Shown here one piece after another: positions 16,462-23,517 of a DNA stretch of 64,000 nt (positions are counted from its first letter, which is position 1; each line of letters opens with the position of its first letter). The position numbers and the translations under genes are program-made. The notes under the pieces were generated by a model. That model saw only the letters and a list, made by a program, of their open reading frames with translations, made no database searches and was not told the origin of the DNA. This DNA comes from Verrucomicrobiota bacterium (GTDB lineage: Bacteria > Verrucomicrobiota > Verrucomicrobiia > Verrucomicrobiales > Verrucomicrobiaceae), in the NCBI GenBank assembly GCA_017301975.1, contig JAFLEI010000004.1, positions 207,610 through 271,609 of the forward strand, in the 5' to 3' direction.

Positions 16462-17001
16462 ATGTCTCGCATCATCCTCGGCGTCACCGGCTCCATCGCT
16501 GCTTACAAGGCGGCGGACCTCGCCAGCCAGCTCACCAAGGCCGGCCATAGGGTGACCTGCGTGCTGACGAAATCGGCGTTGGAATTCGTTACGCCCCTCA
16601 CGGTGGGAACGCTGTCTAAAAACCCCGTCATCACCGATTTATTCGCCGAAAAAGAAGGCTGGCAGCCCGGCCACATCCAGCTCGCCGACGAGGCCGATCT
16701 CCTCCTCATCGCCCCCGCCACGGCCAATGTTCTGGCCGCCATGGCGAACGGTTTTGCCCACGATGCCCTCACCGCCATCGCCCTGGCCACCCGTGCGCCG
16801 ATCTTGATCGCCCCCGCCATGAATGGCAAGATGTGGCAGCACCCCGCCACCCAGAAGAACGTCGAAACCCTCCGCACCTACGGCGCCCGCTTCGTCGAAC
16901 CCGCCTCCGGCATGCTCGCCTGCGGCTACGAAGGCGTGGGTCGACTGGCCGAGGTCGAAGCCATCCTCCAGGCCGTGGCAAACGTCCTGGCCACCCCATA
17001 A
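16462..17001 (+). CDS. coaC: Phosphopantothenoylcysteine decarboxylase (stand-alone CoaC)
   Basis: 179 residues, so only the flavoprotein half of the common bifunctional CoaBC is encoded. It decarboxylates 4'-phosphopantothenoylcysteine to phosphopantetheine in coenzyme A synthesis. IILGVTGSIAAYKAADL is the FMN-binding opening, GHIQLADEADLLLIAPATAN contains the catalytic His, APAMNGKMW is the PxMNxxMW substrate clamp, and GMLACGYEGVGRL carries the active-site Cys. The start MSRII at 16462 fits the family; an upstream extension is not conserved. No coaB ligase gene follows. A related flavin prenyltransferase or LanD-like enzyme is less likely given the PAMN motif. Confidence 0.88.
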   Translation: MSRIILGVTGSIAAYKAADLASQLTKAGHRVTCVLTKSALEFVTPLTVGTLSKNPVITDLFAEKEGWQPGHIQLADEADLLLIAPATANVLAAMANGFAHDALTAIALATRAPILIAPAMNGKMWQHPATQKNVETLRTYGARFVEPASGMLACGYEGVGRLAEVEAILQAVANVLATP

Positions 17002-17046
17002 AAGGCCCCTTGGCACCCCGCCCCGTCTCCATTATCTTCCAGCCCC

Positions 17047-17376
17047 ATGCACGAACACGACGACACTGGCGACCAGCTGGAACACGCGTACTTCTGCTAC
17101 CTCGCCGACAAGTTTGAGCGCGAGCCCGAGCTGCTGCGCAGGGCTCAAGCCACTGTTCAGCGTTGGCTCTCGATTGATCATCATGGGGCTAAACAACTTC
17201 TCTACTGGCAGGAGCTGATTGTGAGTGCACTACAGACACAGTTTGGCATGTCGAGGCTTTGTGAAGTGCTGAGAGCGGATGACGAAAACACTCGCTTTTT
17301 GAAAGGCTTCGCTCCTTTCCCTGGCCTGCTTAGCCGCGCAGAAAAAAAGCAATTTTTATGCGCTTCTCGTCATTGA
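17047..17376 (+). CDS. Small helical protein paired with a nucleotidyltransferase-like gene
   Basis: 109 residues, mostly helical and acidic (HEHDDTGDQLEHAYFCYLAD, then FEREPELLRRAQATVQRWL). There is no signal peptide or membrane span. I recognise no family. Its last 19 bases overlap the start of the next gene, which suggests translational coupling and a common function. Pairs of a small helical protein and a minimal nucleotidyltransferase are known from toxin-antitoxin systems (HEPN-MNT, AbiE), but this protein shows no clear RxxxxxH HEPN motif, so that reading is only contextual. Confidence 0.5.
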   Translation: MHEHDDTGDQLEHAYFCYLADKFEREPELLRRAQATVQRWLSIDHHGAKQLLYWQELIVSALQTQFGMSRLCEVLRADDENTRFLKGFAPFPGLLSRAEKKQFLCASRH

Positions 17377-17909
17377 AGCATTTGGCGGCCTCTGTCTCTG
17401 CAATCGCGCCTGAGGCTCGCATTATTGTTTTTGGCTCTTCCTCCGCCCTCTGTACGCATCCCAATCTGCCAGAGGTTACGGATAGCTACGAGCAAACTTT
17501 GGACGCTGACTTCATTCTAGAGCCGTGGGACCAGTCGTTGGGGAACTTGCTCAGTGAAACGCTTGGCAAGGACAGCGGTTTCTTCGAACACTACAAGTAC
17601 TACGCCGACATCGTCCGCCCCGCCGCCTTCGACAACTTTCCTCCTGACTTCCGCGACCGGCTTGTCCCTCTGGAAGGCTGTCCGCGCGTGTTTGCCCTCG
17701 ATCCCCATGACATGGCCGTGTCCAAGCTCTTCGCCGGACGCCTCAAGGACATCCGCCTGCTGTCGTTTCTCCTGGCCACCAACCGGCTGGATGAAGCCAA
17801 GGTGCGCAAGCTTCTCTGGGACACACCGATGGAGGAAAAGTGGATCGTGAAAACCCACGCGGTTCTGGACCAAGTCGTGGCCGAAGCCGCGCAGCAACGC
17901 ACAGCGTAA
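17358..17909 (+). CDS. DUF6036-like nucleotidyltransferase-fold protein
   Basis: 183 residues. After a short N-terminal helix, RIIVFGSSSALC (residues 21-32) resembles the GS motif of minimal nucleotidyltransferases, and DADFILE (49-55) supplies the paired acidic residues (Asp49, Asp51) that would bind metal. The C-terminal part, with LDPHDMAVSKLFAGRLKDIRLL and a helical end, is as in DUF6036/AbiEii-like proteins, where a conserved KL..R..KD occurs. Enzymes of this fold add nucleotides to tRNAs, proteins or antibiotics. It overlaps the preceding small gene by 19 bases. Whether it is a toxin or an antitoxin is not decided by sequence. Confidence 0.62.
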   Translation: MRFSSLKHLAASVSAIAPEARIIVFGSSSALCTHPNLPEVTDSYEQTLDADFILEPWDQSLGNLLSETLGKDSGFFEHYKYYADIVRPAAFDNFPPDFRDRLVPLEGCPRVFALDPHDMAVSKLFAGRLKDIRLLSFLLATNRLDEAKVRKLLWDTPMEEKWIVKTHAVLDQVVAEAAQQRTA

Positions 17910-17910
17910 A

Positions 17911-18759
17911 CTACGGCGCGCTGGCACCGACGACCCGCCGTACCCACTCCCTCGCCTTCTCTCTCGCAGGGCAGGGGCGCAAAGTCCACGCGTCATTGTG
18001 ATTGCGGAACCCGGTGCTCAGGAAGGTCAGATCGGCCTTCGGCAGCAGCGGGCGCAGATAGGCCTCAGTCTCCTGCGCATTCGCTCCTTCACCGCAGATG
18101 AACTGCGGCCGGTTGCCGAGCCGCTTCAGGCGCACCAGCGCTGACTCCCGGTCCGAATGGGGATAAGGCCACGTTTTCACCCCGTCGTAATGGCTGTAGG
18201 CCAGAAACCCGCACCAAAGACTGGCTGTTTCATCATCGTAAAGCCCCAGGTAATTGCAGGCGATCGCTCCGCGTGAAAACCCGCACAGCACCACCTTCGC
18301 TTCATCCCCGCCATGCTCGCGGCAGACCGCCTTCACCGTCTCGCGCAAATTTTTGAGCGTCGGCTGCGGATCATACGTCGGCGCATCGCCCCACCACTTG
18401 ATCGCGATTTCATCGCCCTTCGCATTCAGATACGGCACGCACAGCCAGATAAATCCACGCCCTGCAGACAGGCCATAGCCCAGATTGCTGCCCTCCGGCA
18501 GCCCGGTGCTGACATCTCCGAACTTGTTGGTGTAGCCCCCATTGCCCGCCAGTTCCACAATCACCGGCATCTTCGCACCCGCCTGCCAGTCCGTGGGCAG
18601 ATACAGCACGCTCAGTCCCACTCGCACCCGCTTTCCGGCCGCAGGCTTGCCTTCACTCAAAGCAGGCACTTCCAGATCCGGCGGCACGGTGCGGATGTCC
18701 GGCAGCTCGGCTGCCACGAGCAGCGCTGGCAACAGCAAAAAGGAAATGAGGGCTTTCAT
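17911..18759 (-). CDS. Secreted alpha/beta-hydrolase (esterase-like)
   Basis: 282 residues with a signal peptide (LISFLLLPALLVAAELP, cleavage near residue 17). VIVELAGNGGYTN is the oxyanion region and CGFSRGA, near residues 160-166, is the nucleophile elbow with the catalytic Ser. The C-terminal FRNHNDAWTLRP supplies a His (FRNHNDAW) in the usual position; TFLSTGF precedes it. GFIWLCVPYL and GDAPTYDP lie in between. The family resembles dienelactone hydrolase or poly(3-hydroxyalkanoate) depolymerase-like secreted esterases. It ends two bases from the convergent nucleotidyltransferase-like gene and is followed upstream by the SMP-30 gene on the same strand. Confidence 0.7.
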   Translation of the reverse strand: MKALISFLLLPALLVAAELPDIRTVPPDLEVPALSEGKPAAGKRVRVGLSVLYLPTDWQAGAKMPVIVELAGNGGYTNKFGDVSTGLPEGSNLGYGLSAGRGFIWLCVPYLNAKGDEIAIKWWGDAPTYDPQPTLKNLRETVKAVCREHGGDEAKVVLCGFSRGAIACNYLGLYDDETASLWCGFLAYSHYDGVKTWPYPHSDRESALVRLKRLGNRPQFICGEGANAQETEAYLRPLLPKADLTFLSTGFRNHNDAWTLRPCPAREKAREWVRRVVGASAP

Positions 18760-18775
18760 GCAATCGAGGCTCCTT

Positions 18776-19891
18776 TCATTTCAGCGGCACACTCCACAAA
18801 TGACTGCCAGAGGTGATGAAAAGCGTCTTGCCATCCTTGCCACCGAAAGCGCAGTTGCAGCACTCATCCGGACCGACGGGGATGAAGTCGAGGAGGCGGC
18901 CGGAGGGAGAGAGGATGTAGCAGCCCGCCTTGAAGCTCGTGTTTTCGAACTCGGTGGCCTTATTCGTACCTGCGGCCACGTAGATGCGGCCTGCGCTGTC
19001 CATTTTCATGCCATCGGGACCACGACCGTCTTTCCAGTCGAAGATGACTTTTCCTTTGCCGCTTACGTTACCGTTTTTATCGAGCGCATAGCGCAATAGT
19101 TTCCGTGAGCCGCCGTGGGTGTTGTTATTGTTGTCGGCGATGAAGAGATAGCGGTCGTCTGGAGAGATGAGGATACCGTTGGGGCGTTCAGATTCATCGC
19201 TGCGGATGCGGGTGACATTTGGGATGTCATAGGCGAAGGCACAAAGACCATCCGGTAGTTTGGCCTGGCGGTTGATACGATAAACGCCTTCCAGCAATGG
19301 ATGCTGATCAGGCAATTCGTGCAGATGAGACTTGGGAACCGTATAAAACTTTGTCCTGCTGGGATCAGTCGAGTCATGCCAAGAAGGCAGATCCGGTGCC
19401 TTGATATAGGTCTTGCCAGGAGTAACAGGGTTACGAACAATATCAGTATCTCGAATCTCCATCCCCTCCCGCGATCCATACCTCGGGTCAGTAAAATAAA
19501 TCCGTCCTTTCGAGTCCATGCAGAGGTCGTTGGGCGAATTGAAGCGCTTCCCCTCAAAACGGTCCGCCATTACCGTGATGCTCCCATCCTTCTCCGTGCG
19601 GGTCACACGCCGCATACCAGACTCGCAGGCGATGAGGCGGCCCTCCTTGTCAAACAGCAGCCCATTCGAGGCATTGTGGCGAAACACTGTCGTCTTCCCA
19701 TCCGGTCTCATCCGGTTGATGTGCTTCCCATCCGTGAAGTAAAGCCAGCCATCCTTCCATGCCGGCCCCTCCGTCGCGCCGATCGCACCGTGATCCTTCG
19801 GCTTCGCTCCGGGGACGACCGGCGAGCGCATGGACGTGCAGGAGGCCAGGGCAAGTACCAGAGCGAGGCTGGGGATGAGGCGAAAAGGCAT
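18776..19891 (-). CDS. SMP-30/gluconolactonase-family lipoprotein
   Basis: 371 residues. The lipobox LALASC predicts export and lipid anchoring. The rest is a six-bladed beta-propeller of the SMP-30 type: EGPAWKDGWLYFTD (first blade), FNSPNDLCMDSKGRIYFTDP, ERPNGILISPDDRYLFIAD and GPDGMKMDSAGRIYVA are the repeating blade signatures, with metal-ligand Glu, Asn and Asp residues. Members hydrolyse sugar lactones; secreted forms are common next to polysaccharide-degrading genes. The start at 19891 is 16 bases inside an upstream frame and best fits the signal peptide. It is divergent from the GHL10 glycosidase gene, sharing a 71-base gap. Confidence 0.85.
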   Translation of the reverse strand: MPFRLIPSLALVLALASCTSMRSPVVPGAKPKDHGAIGATEGPAWKDGWLYFTDGKHINRMRPDGKTTVFRHNASNGLLFDKEGRLIACESGMRRVTRTEKDGSITVMADRFEGKRFNSPNDLCMDSKGRIYFTDPRYGSREGMEIRDTDIVRNPVTPGKTYIKAPDLPSWHDSTDPSRTKFYTVPKSHLHELPDQHPLLEGVYRINRQAKLPDGLCAFAYDIPNVTRIRSDESERPNGILISPDDRYLFIADNNNNTHGGSRKLLRYALDKNGNVSGKGKVIFDWKDGRGPDGMKMDSAGRIYVAAGTNKATEFENTSFKAGCYILSPSGRLLDFIPVGPDECCNCAFGGKDGKTLFITSGSHLWSVPLK

Positions 19892-19962
19892 GGGTGCATC
19901 AATACGCCGCAGAGTGGAAAATTTCAGCGACACATCCTTCCAGAAGCGTTTTCTTGCGAGAC

Positions 19963-21438
19963 ATGCCTTTGAAATTTCTGCTGCCGGTTTTTAGCCTCCT
20001 CACCGCCATGCTGCACGCCCAGACCAGCGTGCCGCCGCCTGCGCGCGAGCTGCGCGGTTCGTGGATCGCGACCGTGCGCAACATCAACTGGCCTTCCGAG
20101 CCCGGCCTGCCGGTGGCGAAGCAGAAGGCACAGCTCCTTACCCTCATCGATTCCGCCGCCAAGGTCGGACTGAACGCGCTCATCTTCCAGGTGCGGCCCG
20201 CCGGAGATGCGATGTATGAGTCGAAGCTGGAGCCGTGGTCACCGTTTCTCACCGGGAAGATGGGCGTGGCTCCTTCGCCCTTGTGGGACCCGCTGGAGTT
20301 TGCGGTCACAGAAGCGCACAAGCGCGGCATGGAGCTGCATGCGTGGTTCAATCCCTTCCGTGCCCTGGCCGGCGAGAAGCATGCGCCCAGCGCGGACCAC
20401 ATCCGCCGCAGGCACCCGGAATGGACGATGAAGTATAGCATCGACTGGTGGATGGACCCCGGCGTGCCGGAGGTGCGAAAGCAGGCCGTGGACGTGATGC
20501 TCGATGTGACCCGCCGCTATGACGTGGATGGCATCCACATCGACGACTACTTCTACCCCTACCCCATCATGGACGCGTCGAAGAAGAACATCCCCTTTCC
20601 CGATGATGCCTCCTACGCGCGCTACCGCGCCACCGGCGGCACGCTGGAGCTCACCGCCTGGCGGCGGCAGAATGTGGACGAAGTGGTGCGCACCACCTAC
20701 GAGGGGATCAAGGCCATCAAGCGCTACGTGAAATTCGGCATCAGCCCCTTCGGCCTGTGGCGGCCCAATTTCCCCGAAGGCACTGGCGGGGGGCTTGATC
20801 CGTATGAGGACCTCGCAGCGGACTCACTCAAGTGGCTGCAGCAGGGCTGGGTGGATTACTTCACCCCGCAGCTCTACTGGACCATTGACCGGCCAAAGCT
20901 GGGCTTCATCACCTACTACGATTGGTGGCTGGAGCAGAACACCCAGGGCCGCCACATATGGCCCGGCATGAACACCTCCAAAATCGGCGATGACCGCAAC
21001 GCCGGTGAAATCCTGCACCAGATGAGCGCCCTGCGCGAGCGCGGCCTGAAAATGACCCCCGGCCACTTTCACTGGAACTTCGGCGCGTTGCACAAGGACA
21101 TTGGCAAGATAGGCACCTTCGTGAAGCAGCGTGCCTACACCCCGCATGCCATCCCGCCAGCATCGCCATGGCTCAGCCAGACGCCGCTGCCTGCGCCCAT
21201 CGTTGGCAAAACCGTGCCAGGTGGCAGGCTGACGGTGGACTGGAAGCACAGCGATCCGCGCTGGATGGCTGCCACCCGCTGGTGGGTGATGCAGGCCCAG
21301 ATCGGCGGCAAGTGGCTCACGTGGGAATCCTTTTACAAAGACCAGCTCAGCGCCGACTGGCCGGAGGGCGCCACCGCCGTGGCGATCCGTGCCGGTGGCT
21401 ATGGCTGGGAGGTGGGAGAGCCTGGAGTGGCGCGCTGA
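19963..21438 (+). CDS. Secreted glycosidase-like protein, GHL10 (DUF187) family
   Basis: 491 residues with a signal peptide (LLPVFSLLTAMLHAQ). RELRGSWIATVRNINWPSEP and LIFQVRPAGDAMYESKLEPW are the opening TIM-barrel strands of GHL10. Later blocks are GMELHAWFNPFRA, DVTRRYDVDGIHIDDYFYP (near residues 180-199), FGISPFGLW and DYFTPQLYWTI. This family is found in enzymes acting on peptidoglycan or exopolysaccharide. A C-terminal fibronectin-like beta domain (PAPIVGKTVPGGRLTVDWKH, then WVMQAQIGGKWLTWESFYK) is attached. The start is placed at 19963 to keep the signal peptide. It faces the SMP-30 gene across a shared 71-base promoter region. Confidence 0.85.
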   Translation: MPLKFLLPVFSLLTAMLHAQTSVPPPARELRGSWIATVRNINWPSEPGLPVAKQKAQLLTLIDSAAKVGLNALIFQVRPAGDAMYESKLEPWSPFLTGKMGVAPSPLWDPLEFAVTEAHKRGMELHAWFNPFRALAGEKHAPSADHIRRRHPEWTMKYSIDWWMDPGVPEVRKQAVDVMLDVTRRYDVDGIHIDDYFYPYPIMDASKKNIPFPDDASYARYRATGGTLELTAWRRQNVDEVVRTTYEGIKAIKRYVKFGISPFGLWRPNFPEGTGGGLDPYEDLAADSLKWLQQGWVDYFTPQLYWTIDRPKLGFITYYDWWLEQNTQGRHIWPGMNTSKIGDDRNAGEILHQMSALRERGLKMTPGHFHWNFGALHKDIGKIGTFVKQRAYTPHAIPPASPWLSQTPLPAPIVGKTVPGGRLTVDWKHSDPRWMAATRWWVMQAQIGGKWLTWESFYKDQLSADWPEGATAVAIRAGGYGWEVGEPGVAR

Positions 21439-21529
21439 AGGAACAGGCGCTCTGTGCCACGGCTTCAAGCAAACCGGCAAACATGCTGTTACAAGAAAGA
21501 AACCTACGATTGAAAGACTAGTGCTCAGT

Positions 21530-21550
21530 CCTGCATTTCGTTTTTGCAGG
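21530..21550 (+). promoter_or_regulatory. Leader hairpin just upstream of the PAS protein start
   Basis: CCTGCA (21530-21535) pairs with TGCAGG (21545-21550) around a T-rich loop of nine bases. It ends eight bases before the ATG at 21559, so it would occupy the ribosome-binding region. No Shine-Dalgarno sequence is seen there. Confidence 0.35.
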
Positions 21551-21558
21551 CTTATTGT

Positions 21559-22176
21559 ATGGAACTTAAAGCCACAGATCCCGCGTGTCTGGCACTCCAG
21601 GCGATCAATCAAATATCGGCCATGGTCGCGTACTGGGATTCTGAGCAGCGCTGCCGTTTCTCCAATGAAGCGTATCGGGAATGGTTTGGCCGAAGCCCTG
21701 CAGAAATGGTGGGCATGCACATGAAAGAGCTGCTGGGCCCTTTGTATGAAATGAATCTGGGTTACATCGAGGGGGCGCTGCGCGGCGAGTCTCAGCAGTT
21801 TGAGAGGCACATCCCGCTGCCGGAAGGCGGGGCCAGGGACAGCATCGCCACTTACACCCCTGACATGGAGGGCGGGGTGGTACGGGGTTTCTGGGCCCAC
21901 GTCGCAGATGTGACGCCGTTGCGCCTGCGTGAGGCGGCTCTGCAGCGCGCCATCTTGGAGAGAGACGAGGCATTGGCCGAAGTGCGCACACTGCGGGGGC
22001 TGCTGCCTGTCTGTGCCTGCTGCAAAAACATCCGCGATGAGCAGGGCGAGTGGCATGGAATGGAAACCTACGTTTCGGCCCACACCGAGGTAAACTTCAC
22101 GCACTCCCTGTGCCCCGCCTGCCTGCCCATTTATTTTCCAGAAGCCGATCCACCTCCCGGGGCGGCTACAAACTAG
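21559..22176 (+). CDS. PAS-domain protein with C-terminal Cys motif
   Basis: 205 residues. The N-terminal PAS fold is visible in ISAMVAYWDSEQRCRFSNEA and YREWFGRSPAEMVGMHMKELL, followed by a PAC-like strand (HVADVTPLRLREAALQ). A coiled coil (AILERDEALAEVRTLRGLLP) leads to a C-terminal module with VCACCKNIRDEQGEW, SAHTEVNFTHSLCPACL: two CxxC pairs. The same ending (LPICA.CK.IRD..G.W...E.Y...H....FSHG.CP.C) is found on PAS and receiver proteins of many bacteria, and may bind zinc or heme iron. No output domain such as kinase or GGDEF is present, so it probably acts by interaction. A TTG at 21544 is an alternative start. Confidence 0.75.
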   Translation: MELKATDPACLALQAINQISAMVAYWDSEQRCRFSNEAYREWFGRSPAEMVGMHMKELLGPLYEMNLGYIEGALRGESQQFERHIPLPEGGARDSIATYTPDMEGGVVRGFWAHVADVTPLRLREAALQRAILERDEALAEVRTLRGLLPVCACCKNIRDEQGEWHGMETYVSAHTEVNFTHSLCPACLPIYFPEADPPPGAATN

Positions 22177-22234
22177 CCTGCGTTGTGGAGCCACAACCGG
22201 GTTGTCATCCCGCGCACAGGCCGCATGTTCTCTC

Positions 22235-22525
22235 ATGAGACCGAGGATATTTGAACTCCGGGGCCTGCCCGCCATGCTGCTCATAGGCTTGGTGATCGTG
22301 GCAGCAGGGGCCGTGCTGGCGCTGCTGCTGATGGTGGGCGCCGCCGTGGCCGTGGCCGGGCTGGCCCTTTCCGCTGGGGCCGCGCTGTTTTACACCCTTC
22401 GCCGCAAGCTCTTCTCCGGGACCAGGCGGGACATCTGGCTGAATCCCGCAACGCCTCCGACCACGGCAAACACTTCTCTCGAAGTGCGCCAGATCGAGGT
22501 GGAGGTGCTGCCGCGCAGCAAGTAG
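22235..22525 (+). CDS. Small two-span membrane protein
   Basis: 96 residues. Two membrane helices are close together (LPAMLLIGLVIVAAGAVLAL and MVGAAVAVAGLALSAGAALF), then a basic segment (TLRRKLFSGTRRD) and a polar tail ending EVRQIEVEVLPRSK. Positive-inside distribution places both ends in the cytoplasm. I do not recognise the family, though similar short proteins recur in this phylum. It starts 58 bases after the PAS gene on the same strand and converges with the beta-lactamase-fold gene, adjacent with no gap. Confidence 0.5.
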   Translation: MRPRIFELRGLPAMLLIGLVIVAAGAVLALLLMVGAAVAVAGLALSAGAALFYTLRRKLFSGTRRDIWLNPATPPTTANTSLEVRQIEVEVLPRSK

Positions 22526-23389
22526 TCACGCGCAGTATTCCCGGAACAACCCGCCCATCATGCAGCCAAGCTGGTTGCCCGGGGCAAAGTTGCCGCGTGT
22601 GTACAGCACGATCGCATACGGCGTGTTGCGGTAGTAAAAGAACAGGGACTCGTGGTCCCATTCGCCGTAATTGCCCGTCTTCCCGCCGATGTAGGTGATG
22701 CTCGCCGGCATGACCCAGCGCCCAAGTCCATACTGGTCCCGCCGCATCGCCTCCAGCAGCAGCTCGCAGCCGTAGTCCAGGCGGTAGTTCACACACCGCT
22801 CGTAAAACTCGGCGTAAAAGCGTGGCGACTGCCAGTTGTTGAGGATCTGCACATCCGGCAGGCGATACTTCCGCTCAAAGTACTGCTCATCTGCAGGCGT
22901 GATGCGCGCCATCAGGTAATACCACGATTCATTCCTGCTGAGGTCGCAGGCATAAACGACGTTTTGGAATTCCTCACGCGTCAGATTTCCACGGCGTTTT
23001 TCCAGCAGCACGGCCGCCACGGCGGGCTTGGGCATCGAGCCGCCAAGGAAGAGCTTGTCTGCCTGAAACGCCGCCAGATACTGGCCCGTGGCAAGGTTCT
23101 TCACCGCGTAGCCGATGCGGGGATCACGCTTGTGCGTGCGGTACACATACTCCATGCCCGCGGTGAACGGCCTGCCATGCGCGCTGTGGGCGCGGAAGCG
23201 CAGACGCGCGCCGGAGGCCAGAAAGCGGTTGCGGTACTCCCATTGCGCACGGCTTTTGCGGGCCGAAGTACCGAGCCCGGAAGTCGAAGAAGCCGCACAG
23301 CCCGCAAACGTCGCAGGCAAGGCCATCAGCCCACGCTGCAGCCAGCTGCGGCGTGTCTCTGGAAGCACTGGGGGAACATCCTCAGACAT
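22526..23389 (-). CDS. Beta-lactamase-fold serine hydrolase, Tat/lipoprotein signal
   Basis: 287 residues. A twin-arginine motif (Arg13-Arg14, RRSWLQ) leads to a hydrophobic core and lipobox TFAGC with Cys31. The catalytic set of the class A beta-lactamase superfamily is present: Ser118-x-x-Lys121 (GGSMPKPAVAAV), SRN at 151-153 in place of SDN, and KTG at 237-239 (YIGGKTGNYGEWDHES). Spacing between the first two motifs is shorter than in true class A enzymes, and no Glu166 equivalent is obvious. It could hydrolyse beta-lactams weakly or act on peptidoglycan peptides. The start MSEDVPPVL at 23389 keeps the Tat motif near the N-terminus. Confidence 0.7.
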   Translation of the reverse strand: MSEDVPPVLPETRRSWLQRGLMALPATFAGCAASSTSGLGTSARKSRAQWEYRNRFLASGARLRFRAHSAHGRPFTAGMEYVYRTHKRDPRIGYAVKNLATGQYLAAFQADKLFLGGSMPKPAVAAVLLEKRRGNLTREEFQNVVYACDLSRNESWYYLMARITPADEQYFERKYRLPDVQILNNWQSPRFYAEFYERCVNYRLDYGCELLLEAMRRDQYGLGRWVMPASITYIGGKTGNYGEWDHESLFFYYRNTPYAIVLYTRGNFAPGNQLGCMMGGLFREYCA

Positions 23390-23449
23390 CCGCCCAAACT
23401 GCCCTCCCTCAAAGCAGATCGCCACCGGGAAAATGTCAGAAGTATGTTA

Positions 23450-23482
23450 AAGAAAAAAGGGGACGCCTCGCGGCGTCCCCTT
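23450..23482 (-). terminator. Rho-independent terminator of rpsA
   Basis: An 11-bp stem (AAGGGGACGCC 23457-23467 with GGCGTCCCCTT 23472-23482) closes on a four-base loop. On the minus strand a run of six T follows directly. It sits 36 bases after the rpsA stop. Confidence 0.88.
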
Positions 23483-23517
23483 CGTGGTTGATTGGATGTC
23501 GAATCTCAGATCGCGGA

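Noticed and set aside
17911..21438. Polysaccharide utilisation locus
   Set aside because: Secreted hydrolase, SMP-30 and GHL10 genes are close together, but they are on different strands and no SusC/SusD or sugar transporter is present.
20824..22284. 486-codon minus-strand frame across the GHL10 and PAS genes
   Set aside because: It spans two well-supported genes and the gap between them, with no recognisable domain.
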